The translations under genes and the position numbers were made by a program. The notes beneath the pieces were generated by a model. It made no database searches. It worked only from the letters and a program-made list of their open reading frames with translations, and was not told where the DNA came from. Shown piece after piece: positions 41,168-48,710 of a stretch of DNA of 64,000 nucleotides (position 1 is the stretch's first letter; every line of letters starts with the position of its first letter). Source of the DNA: Steroidobacteraceae bacterium (GTDB lineage Bacteria; Pseudomonadota; Gammaproteobacteria; Steroidobacterales; Steroidobacteraceae). The stretch covers positions 75,911 through 139,910 of the forward strand of contig JABAQU010000019.1 of assembly GCA_019187185.1 (NCBI GenBank), given 5' to 3'.

Positions 41168-42387
41168 GGGCATCGCAGGTGATCGGGCTCGCGTGGCGCT
41201 CGCTCGCGCGCAGCAAGCTGCGCAGCTTCTTCATGATGCTCGGCGTCGTCGTCGGCATCGCGGCGCTCACCGCGCTCGCGTCGGTCGGCGAGGCCACGCG
41301 ACAGGAAACGATGCGCCAGTTCAAGCGCATGCTCGGCACCTTCGACACGCTGACGATACGGCCGGGCGCCAACAGCACGCGCGGCATGCCCTCGCTCGGC
41401 CAGGTCGAGCCGTCGCTGAAGTTCGGCGACGGCCCGGCGATCGCGACGGGTGTCCGCGGCGTCAAGCGCGTGGCGCTCGTGCAGCAAGCCTTCGATCTCG
41501 ACGTGAGCTACCGGAATGAGACCACGGTGCCGCTCGTGCTCGGGGTGTCGTCGAACTGGGCGGATATCCGCGGCGAGGCCGCTGCGCACGGCGAGCACCT
41601 CACGGAGGACGACGACCGCTCGCTCGCGCGCGTCGCGGTGATCGGCGTGGATGTCGCCCGCACGCTCTTTCACGACGAGGACCCACTCGGCAGGACGATC
41701 CGTATCGCCGACGTGCCGTTCCAGGTCAAGGGCGTGATGGCCCCGCGCGGCTCGGGTCCCGGCGGCGCGAGCCTCGACAACGTGCTGGTGATTCCGGTGG
41801 CGACGGCATCGAAGCGGCTGTTCAATCGCGACTACCTGACGACGATCGTCGTGCAGCTCGACGACGCCGACGACAGCGATCGCGTGGCCGACGACGTGCG
41901 GGCGCTGCTGCGCGAGCGGCACCGGATCATTCCGCCCGCGCAGGACGATTTCACGGTCGGCAGTCCGCGGGCGACGCTGGCGCAGATCGCCAAAGTGGGC
42001 ACGACGCTGTCGAAGGTGGTGACCGGCGTCGCGATGATCGCGACGCTGATCGGCGGGGCGGTGATCATGAGCCTCATGCTGATCGGGGTGTCGGAGCGGC
42101 GGCGCGAGATCGGCGTGCGGCGCGCGGTCGGTGCCACGAGGCGCGATGTGCTGCAGCAGTTCCTCGCCGAGGCGGCGCTGATTTCGGTGCTCGGCGGCGC
42201 CATCGGCATCGCGATCGGCATGGGAGGCGCCACCGTCGGGGCGCTCCTGCAGAAGCTGCCGCCGGCGTACATGTGGCCGATGATCGGCGCGGCCGCGCTG
42301 CTGTCGCTGCTGGTCGGCATCGCCTTCGGCCTCTATCCCGCATGGAAAGCCGCGAACGTCGACCCGATCGAAGCGCTGCGCAGCTGA
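41164..42387 (+). CDS. MacB-like ABC exporter permease, first
   Basis: The 407-residue protein has the MacB periplasmic-core and FtsX layout: N-terminal helix (SFFMMLGVVVGIAALTALAS), a large periplasmic domain (about 50-270) and three C-terminal helices (about 280-400) with the conserved RRREIGVRRAVGATRRDVLQ. The ATG at 41164 is preceded by GGAGG; a GTG four codons upstream is less likely. In tripartite systems of this type the pair acts as a mechanotransmitter for exporting toxins or lipoprotein-like cargo. It overlaps the next permease by 46 bases. Confidence 0.93.
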   Translation: MRASQVIGLAWRSLARSKLRSFFMMLGVVVGIAALTALASVGEATRQETMRQFKRMLGTFDTLTIRPGANSTRGMPSLGQVEPSLKFGDGPAIATGVRGVKRVALVQQAFDLDVSYRNETTVPLVLGVSSNWADIRGEAAAHGEHLTEDDDRSLARVAVIGVDVARTLFHDEDPLGRTIRIADVPFQVKGVMAPRGSGPGGASLDNVLVIPVATASKRLFNRDYLTTIVVQLDDADDSDRVADDVRALLRERHRIIPPAQDDFTVGSPRATLAQIAKVGTTLSKVVTGVAMIATLIGGAVIMSLMLIGVSERRREIGVRRAVGATRRDVLQQFLAEAALISVLGGAIGIAIGMGGATVGALLQKLPPAYMWPMIGAAALLSLLVGIAFGLYPAWKAANVDPIEALRS

Positions 42388-43607
42388 GCCGCTACCGGCA
42401 CCTCGCGCGCGCGGCGTGGCGCCAGCTGTGGCGGCACCGGGCGCGCTCGGTGCTCGTGATGACCTGCGCCGCACTCGGCGTGACCGGATCGATCGCGGCC
42501 GTGAACTTTGCCGCCGGAGGTCGTCAGCAGGTCGTCGACCAGGTCGCCCGCCTCGGCAGCAACGTGATCGTCGTGGCAGCGCTGCAGGATCGCAGCACGG
42601 GCGGGCGGGCGCGCACCGGGACCATTGCGACGACGCTGCGCGACGACGATTATCGGGCCATCCGCCGCGAAGTGCCCGCAGTCGTGCGCTCCTCGGCGCT
42701 CGCGACGGCGAGCCTGCGCCTCAAGGCGGGCGGGCTGTCGAAGGTTGCACCGGTCGTCGGCTGCGAGCCGGCCTTCTTCGACATCAAGCACTGGACGATC
42801 GATGCGGGACGCCCCTTCGACGCGGTGGACCTCAGGCGCTCGGCGCGCGTGGCACTGCTCGGGGCCACGGTAGCGCGCGACCTCTTTGGCGACGCATCGC
42901 CCGTCGGCGAGCGCCTGCACATCAATCGCGTGCCATTCGAGGTGATCGGCGTGCTCGCCGAGCGCGGCCAGGGGCTCGACGTGACGAACGAGGACGCGCA
43001 GGTCTATGTGCCGCTCATGGCCGCGATGCGGCGGCTCCTGAATGTCGAGCACTACAGCGCGCTGGTGCTCGAAGTCGGCACGTTCGAGGCGCTGCCCGGC
43101 GCGGTGCGCGACGTCACGGACCTGCTGCGTGATCGCCATCGCACCGGCGGCTTCCGTCCCGACGACTTCTCGGTGCTGAACCAGCAGGCGCTCGCCGATA
43201 CGCGCCTCGCCGCCTCGCGACAGCTCGGCTTCTTCGTGCGCTGGATCGGGCTGTCGGCGTTGCTCGTCGCCGGCGTCGGCGTGCTCGCGATGGCATGGAT
43301 CACCGTGCGCGATCGCACGCGCGAGATCGGCACGCGTCGCGCACTCGGTGCCACCGCACGGGATGTGTTCTGCCAGTTCGCGTTCGAGGCGATGGTCCTC
43401 GCCACGGCGGGCGCCGCCTGCGGCGTCGCGCTCGGATGGGTCGCATCGCGGATCGTCGCGGCGCGCGCGGCGTTGCCGTTCGTGTTCGACATCGGCAATG
43501 CGGCGCTCGCGTTCGCGCTCGCCATCGCGGTGAATTTCGCGTTCGTCAGCTGGCCGGCCCGTCGCGCCGCCCGTCTCGATCCGATCGAGGCACTGCGCCA
43601 CGCCTGA
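42342..43607 (+). CDS. MacB-like ABC exporter permease, second
   Basis: The 421-residue protein has the same architecture as its neighbour: RSVLVMTCAALGVTGSIAAV, a periplasmic core and C-terminal FtsX helices with RTREIGTRRALGATARDVFC. Two different permeases behind one ATPase suggest a heterodimer, in contrast to the MacB homodimer. The ATG at 42342 lies inside the first permease gene. Its 3' end overlaps the convergent PAP2 gene by 62 bases. The first few residues (MESRERRPDR) are basic and hydrophilic, so a start slightly downstream remains possible. Confidence 0.9.
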   Translation: MESRERRPDRSAAQLSRYRHLARAAWRQLWRHRARSVLVMTCAALGVTGSIAAVNFAAGGRQQVVDQVARLGSNVIVVAALQDRSTGGRARTGTIATTLRDDDYRAIRREVPAVVRSSALATASLRLKAGGLSKVAPVVGCEPAFFDIKHWTIDAGRPFDAVDLRRSARVALLGATVARDLFGDASPVGERLHINRVPFEVIGVLAERGQGLDVTNEDAQVYVPLMAAMRRLLNVEHYSALVLEVGTFEALPGAVRDVTDLLRDRHRTGGFRPDDFSVLNQQALADTRLAASRQLGFFVRWIGLSALLVAGVGVLAMAWITVRDRTREIGTRRALGATARDVFCQFAFEAMVLATAGAACGVALGWVASRIVAARAALPFVFDIGNAALAFALAIAVNFAFVSWPARRAARLDPIEALRHA

Positions 43608-44280
43608 CGAGCGCACCGGCGACGAGCCAGCAGGCGAGCGCCCAGGCCGTGCCGATGCACCAGCCCGCCAGCACGTCCGTCGGCCAGTGCACGCCGAGGT
43701 AGACGCGGCTCGTGCCGACGAGCAGCGCGAGCGCGATGCCGACCGCCAGCACATAGGCCTTCAGCCGTCGCGTGGGCTGCACGGTTGCGAGCAGCGTGCC
43801 GAGCGTGAGCCAGGTCACCGTCGCCAGCATCGCGTGGCCGCTCGGAAAGCTCTGGGAGCTCACCTCGACGAGATGCGCGACGAGATCCGGGCGCGGTCGC
43901 TCGAACCCGCTTTTCAGAATGCTCGAGAGTATCGTGCCGCCACCGACGGCCACCGCGACGAGCAGGGCAGTCGTGCGCTTGCCGGCGAGCAGCAGGTAAC
44001 CGAGGGTCGCGAGCGTGACGGCTGCGAGCACCGTCGTGCCGCCGAGCGACGTGATGTCGCGGAACGCCGCTTCGACCCACGCAGGACCGATCGGGTCGGC
44101 GAGGTCCGCCGGATTGCGCATGGCGAGGAGGACCGCCTCGTCGAAGGCGTGCGTCTCTCCCGCGACGACCTCACCCGCGAGCTCGGCGAACGCGAGCAGC
44201 GCGCCTGCGCACAGCAGCAGCGCCGCGAACAGGCCCGCGGAACGGCGCCTGCGCGTTGCCGGGTCAGCGGGCGGCCGCAC
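43546..44280 (-). CDS. PAP2-family membrane phosphatase
   Basis: The 244-residue protein has six hydrophobic helices and the three-part phosphatase motif: KSGFERPRP (C1, near residue 122), SFPSGHAM (C2, near 143) and SRVYLGVHWPTDVLAG (C3, near 192). Such enzymes dephosphorylate undecaprenyl pyrophosphate, phosphatidic acid or lipid A at the outer face of the inner membrane. The C-terminal 62 bases overlap the second permease on the other strand. It also overlaps the dicarboxylate symporter gene by 17 bases on its own strand, suggesting a common transcript. Confidence 0.92.
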   Translation of the reverse strand: MRPPADPATRRRRSAGLFAALLLCAGALLAFAELAGEVVAGETHAFDEAVLLAMRNPADLADPIGPAWVEAAFRDITSLGGTTVLAAVTLATLGYLLLAGKRTTALLVAVAVGGGTILSSILKSGFERPRPDLVAHLVEVSSQSFPSGHAMLATVTWLTLGTLLATVQPTRRLKAYVLAVGIALALLVGTSRVYLGVHWPTDVLAGWCIGTAWALACWLVAGALVRRGAVPRSDRDGRRDGPAS

Positions 44281-45505
44281 GTCGCTCCCGCCCGAGGACG
44301 ACCGTGACGGCGAGATCCGCGGTCACGTTGCAGATCGTGCGGAAGATGTCGGGCAGGACTTCCACCGCGAGGAGCAGCGCGAGCACTTCGACGGGCAGCC
44401 CCAGGGCGAGGCAGATGGGCATCACGCCGAAGAAATAGCTCACCTGGCTCGAGACGCCGACACTCCCGATGCTGGTCGCCACCGAGACGAGTGCCGCGGT
44501 CGCGAGCTGCGCCGGCGACAGCGGGATGCCGTACAGCGCGGCGACGAAGATCGCGGCGGCGAGGTTCGCCACCGCAGTGCTCACGCGAAAGAGCGACACG
44601 GCGAGCGGCAGCACGATACCGACGATGCCGGAGGGCACGCGCAGCGAACCCTGTGCGGCATCGATCATCGCGGGCAGCGTGGCGAGCGAGGACTGCGTGC
44701 TCGCGGCGACGACCTGGGCGGGCGCCGCGCCTCGGGCGAATTCGCGAAACGTCAGGGCCTTGCTCGCGGCAGCGAGTGGATACATCGCGCCGGTCGCGAG
44801 GAGGCACAGCACGGAGAGCAGCACGATGTAGTAGAAGAGTGCGCCGGCTGCGCCGAGTCCGCCGTGGAAGCCGACGCCGAGCGCGAGCGCAAACACACCG
44901 AGCGGCGCGACGCGCAGCACCCACTGCACGATCGTCACCATCGCGGTGGCGACCGCGTCGAAAAACCCTGTCAACCTTTCGCGCGATTCCGCCGGCAGCC
45001 GTGGAATCGCGAACGCAAACAGGAGCGCGAACACGATCAGCGGCAGGACCGCACCTTCGGCGGCGGCGGCCACCGGGTTGACGGGAATGATGCCCGTCAG
45101 CCAGTCGCGGAGCGGCGCGACGGGCGGCAGGGACTCGTGCCGGCTCAACGCGCCGGCGCGCAGCGCGGCCGCTGCGCTCTCGGGTATCGGGAACGCGGAC
45201 AGTATCGCCGGCACGACGATCACGGTCGCCGCGACAGCCGCGAGCAGCACGAGGCCGAAGGTGACCATCGCGCGCGCGGCGAGCTTGCCGGCGTTTGCGG
45301 CACTCGCCGCCGTCGCGATGCCGGTGACGAGCACCGCGAACACGAGTGGAATCACGGTCATGCGCAGCGCGTTGACCCACAGGGTGCCGACGGGCTGCAG
45401 GATCGCGACGATGCGCGCGAGGCCGGACTGTCCTGTTGCGGCAATGGCGGCGCCTGCCGCGAGGCCGAGGACCAGTGCGAGAATGATGCGGTTGGTCGAG
45501 GACAT
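44264..45505 (-). CDS. Dicarboxylate/amino acid:cation symporter (DAACS family)
   Basis: The 413-residue transporter has the glutamate-transporter fold: start RIILALVLGLAAGAAIAATG, the cytosolic helix ILQPVGTLWVNALRMTVIPLVF, the first re-entrant region with AASTQSSLATLPAM near residue 270 (the serine-rich loop), and the cation-site LPLAVSLFRVSTAVANLAAA near 307. It would import C4-dicarboxylates or acidic amino acids with Na+ or H+. The start at MSSTN is chosen because upstream codons are inside the ATPase gene. It overlaps the PAP2 gene by 17 bases. Confidence 0.92.
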   Translation of the reverse strand: MSSTNRIILALVLGLAAGAAIAATGQSGLARIVAILQPVGTLWVNALRMTVIPLVFAVLVTGIATAASAANAGKLAARAMVTFGLVLLAAVAATVIVVPAILSAFPIPESAAAALRAGALSRHESLPPVAPLRDWLTGIIPVNPVAAAAEGAVLPLIVFALLFAFAIPRLPAESRERLTGFFDAVATAMVTIVQWVLRVAPLGVFALALGVGFHGGLGAAGALFYYIVLLSVLCLLATGAMYPLAAASKALTFREFARGAAPAQVVAASTQSSLATLPAMIDAAQGSLRVPSGIVGIVLPLAVSLFRVSTAVANLAAAIFVAALYGIPLSPAQLATAALVSVATSIGSVGVSSQVSYFFGVMPICLALGLPVEVLALLLAVEVLPDIFRTICNVTADLAVTVVLGRERRAAAR

Positions 45506-45554
45506 GGGCGATGCCGAGCCGCAGCATAAGTTCACGTGGAATCGGCGTCGAGCG

Positions 45555-46727
45555 TTACGACTGGTCTCGAAGACCCGCGAGCAGTTCGGGGAGCGTCGAC
45601 GCCGAGACGCCGGGAGACAGGGCGCTCCCGGCGCCAGGGATTTTCCCACCCTCATGCACCAGCACGGCGTGCGTGTCGTATCGCTCGATCGAGGCCGCCA
45701 ATCGGGCGAGTGGTCGAGCCATGGCGGGCGTGACGGTTCGCGTGGCCTTGGCTTCGACGAGCACGAGCTTCCCCGCGGCTCGCGGCACGAGGAAATCCAC
45801 TTCGAGACCCTGCTGATCGCGGAAGTAATAGAGCTCGACGTGCGCCCCGCGATTCACCTGTTGCTTGGCGATTTCGGCGGCGACCAGGCCTTCGAACAGT
45901 GGGCCGCGAAACGTCGAGGCCTGCAAGGCAGCAATGCTGCCGATGCCGAGGAGGTGACAGGCGAGGCCGGAATCGACGAAGTAGACCTTGGGGGACTTGA
46001 GCAGGCGCTTGCCGAAGTTCTCGTAAAACGGCGGCACGAGCAGGACCTGCCCCGTGACCTCGAGCGCATTCAGCCATTCGCCGATGGTCGGAACGGAAAC
46101 ACCGAGCGGTGCTGCCAGGTCTGTCTTGTTGAGGATGTTTCCCGAGCGGGACGCGAGCAGCGCAAGAAAGCGGCGGAATGCGCCGAGGTCGCGGATGGCC
46201 GTGACGGCACGCACGTCACGCTCGAGGTACGACTGAATGAATGAGCGAAACCAGATCTCGGCGGTTGACGGGCGATTGACGACACCGGGGTAACCTCCGC
46301 GGAGCAGGCCCACTTTGGGAGACTCGAGTATCGACAACGGCAACAGGTGCAGGATTGCCACCCGGCCCGCCATCGATTCGGTCACTCCCTGCATGAGCCC
46401 GGCTTCCTGGGACCCGGTCAGCAGCCATTGCCCCTTCCGTGCCGGCGCCGCATCGATGCGCGCACGCACGTAGTTGAACAGCTCCGGCACGTTCTGGATT
46501 TCGTCGAGGATGACCGGCAGGCGCAGCGCTTCGAGGAAAGAGCGCGGATCGCTACGCACGCGCGCCACGATGTCCGGATCCTCCAGCAGGACATACGACG
46601 CGCGCGGGTACAGGCGTCGCAGGAGTGTCGTCTTGCCGCTCTGGCGCGGTCCTGTCAGCAGGATGCCCGGAAACGACCGGGCAGCCTCGAGAACCCGCGG
46701 CGCGATCAGTCTCGCGATGAATGGCAC
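45555..46727 (-). CDS. AAA-type ATPase with DUF4143 domain
   Basis: The 390-residue protein has an N-terminal AAA module with Walker A LLTGPRQSGKTTLLRRL near residue 23 and Walker B LPVILDEIQNVPE near 70, then sensor-like LLTGSQEAGLMQGV near 104. The C-terminal DUF4143 domain (about 195-350) has PTIGEWLNALEVTGQVLLVP and YYFRDQQGLEVDFLV, a nuclease-like core with the E-x-DF pattern. Such ATPases are common and often mobile, sometimes next to toxin or DNA-processing genes; the function is not established. A GTG start is required. A candidate promoter overlapping an inverted repeat lies directly upstream (46729-46762). Upstream base composition is notably A+T-rich. Confidence 0.9.
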   Translation of the reverse strand: MPFIARLIAPRVLEAARSFPGILLTGPRQSGKTTLLRRLYPRASYVLLEDPDIVARVRSDPRSFLEALRLPVILDEIQNVPELFNYVRARIDAAPARKGQWLLTGSQEAGLMQGVTESMAGRVAILHLLPLSILESPKVGLLRGGYPGVVNRPSTAEIWFRSFIQSYLERDVRAVTAIRDLGAFRRFLALLASRSGNILNKTDLAAPLGVSVPTIGEWLNALEVTGQVLLVPPFYENFGKRLLKSPKVYFVDSGLACHLLGIGSIAALQASTFRGPLFEGLVAAEIAKQQVNRGAHVELYYFRDQQGLEVDFLVPRAAGKLVLVEAKATRTVTPAMARPLARLAASIERYDTHAVLVHEGGKIPGAGSALSPGVSASTLPELLAGLRDQS

Positions 46728-46728
46728 G

Positions 46729-46762
46729 TGAGAAATCTAAACCGCTACTTTATATTTCTCAA
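46729..46762 (-). promoter_or_regulatory. Promoter with overlapping inverted repeat, DUF4143 ATPase
   Basis: On the minus strand TTGAGA and TAGATT are separated by 17 bases, ending six bases before the GTG start. The same stretch holds inverted arms TGAGAAAT and ATTTCTCA that overlap both boxes. This would place the start point at or near the start codon and make the site a natural repressor target. It is A+T-rich in a G+C-rich context. Confidence 0.4.
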
Positions 46763-46830
46763 CACTGGCCGGGTGAGCCCGTGAACGGCTGGATTCGCCG
46801 CAGACTGCCGTGGGGCACATAGAATGCCGC

Positions 46831-47448
46831 ATGGCCGCCGCCCCCATGACGATCGCGCCGGAAGTGACGCTGCTGCGCGGATTCGCAGCGCCGACGCGCC
46901 CGATCGTCCTCGCCATCGAGGTGGTTGCGGCGCTGGCGCCGTTCCGGCACCTGAAGACTCCGGGCGGCGGCACGATGTCGGTCGCGATGACGAACTGCGG
47001 GCCCTGGGGCTGGCACAGCGATGCCCGGGGTTACCGCTACACCGCGAGCGACCCGCTGTCGGGCGAGCCTTGGCCGCCGATGCCGGAGTCTTTCCGGGCG
47101 CTCGCACGCAAGGCCGCGATGCGCGGCGGCTTCCCCGGCTTCGAGCCCGACGCCTGCCTCGTGAATCGCTACGTGCCGGGCGCGCAGATGGGGGCGCACC
47201 GCGACTGGGACGAACTCGACAAGCGTTTTCCGATCGTGTCGGTGTCGATCGGGCTGCCGGCGCTGTTCCTGTGGTATGGCGCGACGCGGCGCGGCCGGCC
47301 GCTCGTGACACGCGTCGAAGACGGCGACGTCGTCGTGTGGGGCGGCAGTGCGCGCGCCGGATACCACGGCGTGCGAAAGCTCGCACCCGGCGATCATCCC
47401 GTCACGGGCGCACTGCGCTACAACCTCACTTTCCGCCGAGCGAAATAG
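46831..47448 (+). CDS. alkB: Alkylated-DNA repair dioxygenase AlkB
   Basis: The 205-residue enzyme matches E. coli AlkB across its length: VTLLRGFAAPTRPIVLAIEV at the start, KTPGGGTMSVAMTNCGPWGW, CLVNRYVPGAQMGAHRDWDE with the Fe(II)-binding H and D (HRD), and DGDVVVWGGSARAGYHGVRK with the third histidine. RYNLTFR at the end contains the 2-oxoglutarate arginine. It demethylates 1-methyladenine and 3-methylcytosine in single-stranded DNA or RNA. The ATG at 46831 is chosen over a GTG seven codons upstream. The 3' end overlaps the convergent dipeptidase gene by 23 bases. Confidence 0.96.
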   Translation: MAAAPMTIAPEVTLLRGFAAPTRPIVLAIEVVAALAPFRHLKTPGGGTMSVAMTNCGPWGWHSDARGYRYTASDPLSGEPWPPMPESFRALARKAAMRGGFPGFEPDACLVNRYVPGAQMGAHRDWDELDKRFPIVSVSIGLPALFLWYGATRRGRPLVTRVEDGDVVVWGGSARAGYHGVRKLAPGDHPVTGALRYNLTFRRAK

Positions 47449-48682
47449 CGGGCGCGGTCGTCGCCTGCAGGTCGTGCGCGACCTTCTCGGCCTCCGTCAT
47501 CACGCGCAGCAGGTTCTCGCCAGCGAGCTTCTTCAGGTCGCGGTCCGACCAGCCGCGACGGATCAGTTCGGCGAAGAGATTCGGGTACATCGACACGTCC
47601 GAGAGGCCCTCGGGCCACAGGTCGTTGCCGTCGAAGTCGCCGCCGATGCCGACGTGATCGACTCCGGCGAGCTTTGCGACGTAGTCGATGTGGTTTGCCA
47701 CATCGGCGACGGTGACCCGCGGCAGCACGAGCTTTTTCTTGAAGTCGTCGTAGAGCGCGCGTCGCTCGGCTTCGGATTTCGCCGTGCCGGCGCTCGCGTA
47801 GAACGCCTTCATGGCCGGGAACAGCGCCTTCGCGGCATCGTTCGACACGAAGCCCGCGACGAACGTGACCATCAGCACGCCGCCGTTGTCGCGCAGGCTG
47901 GCGATCACGTCATCCGGGACATTGCGCGGGATGTCGACGAGGCCGCGGGCCGCCGCGTGCGAGAAGATCACCGGCGCCTTCGACACCGCGATGGCGTCGC
48001 GCATCGTGTCGGCGGACGTGTGCGACAGGTCGACGAGCATGCCGAGGCGGTTCATCTCGCGCACGACCTGTTCGCCGAACGGCGACAGGCCATTGAAGCG
48101 CGGGGTCTCCGGCATCCCGGAATCGGCCCAGTCGGTGTGCGAGTTGTGCGTCAGTGTCATGTAGCGCACGCCGAGGTCGTAGTAGGCACGCAGTGCCCCG
48201 AGCGAGTTCTCGATCGCGTGGCCGCCCTCCATGCCGAGGAGTGAGGCGATGCGCCCGTCGCGGTGCGCCGCGCGGATGTCCGCGGCCGTGCCCGCGAAGC
48301 GGAAGGCGTCGGGGTAGGCGTCGATCATCCGGCGCGCGATGTCGATCTGCTCGAGCTGCATGCGCGCGAATCCGTCCTTCATCTCCCCGGGGATGTACAC
48401 CGACCAGAACTGCGCACCGACGTGGCCGGTCCGCAGGCGCGGAATATCGGTCTGTCCGGGGGCATGGCCGCGCAGGTCGTAGGCGCGGACATCGCCCTTC
48501 GTCGCGCCGCGGATCGTGATCGGCAGGTCGTTGTGGCCATCGACCAGGATCGTCGTCGACAGCAGGCGGTTCGCGTGGGCGAGCGCGTCGTCCGCGACGG
48601 GCGTTGCGGCGGCGGCGCCGGCAACCGTGCATGCGAGGAACAGCAGCGTTGCGATCGGGCCGGCGTGGCGATGCGTTACCAT
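47426..48682 (-). CDS. M19-family membrane dipeptidase
   Basis: The 418-residue protein has a signal peptide (PIATLLFLACTVAGAAAATP). The M19 metal site is visible: LVDGHNDLPI near residue 46, the bridging glutamate in GMEGGHAIENSLG near 146, VDLSHTSADTM near 218, IFSHAAARG near 236 and VGIGGDFDGNDLWPE near 340. These enzymes hydrolyse dipeptides, including D-containing ones, in the periplasm. It is divergent from an M20 peptidase with only 28 bases between the starts. The ATG at 48682 has a GGAGG ribosome site ten bases upstream. Confidence 0.93.
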   Translation of the reverse strand: MVTHRHAGPIATLLFLACTVAGAAAATPVADDALAHANRLLSTTILVDGHNDLPITIRGATKGDVRAYDLRGHAPGQTDIPRLRTGHVGAQFWSVYIPGEMKDGFARMQLEQIDIARRMIDAYPDAFRFAGTAADIRAAHRDGRIASLLGMEGGHAIENSLGALRAYYDLGVRYMTLTHNSHTDWADSGMPETPRFNGLSPFGEQVVREMNRLGMLVDLSHTSADTMRDAIAVSKAPVIFSHAAARGLVDIPRNVPDDVIASLRDNGGVLMVTFVAGFVSNDAAKALFPAMKAFYASAGTAKSEAERRALYDDFKKKLVLPRVTVADVANHIDYVAKLAGVDHVGIGGDFDGNDLWPEGLSDVSMYPNLFAELIRRGWSDRDLKKLAGENLLRVMTEAEKVAHDLQATTAPAISLGGK

Positions 48683-48692
48683 GGGCTATCGA

Positions 48693-48702
48693 CCTCCAGG
48701 AG
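48693..48702. promoter_or_regulatory. Shared ribosome-binding block of two divergent genes
   Basis: CCTCCAGGAG provides AGGAG eight bases before the plus-strand GTG at 48711 and GGAGG ten bases before the minus-strand ATG at 48682. The whole gap is 28 bases, too short for two promoters, so the leaders must overlap or the promoters lie within the opposing genes. Confidence 0.6.
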
Positions 48703-48710
48703 TTGGAACC

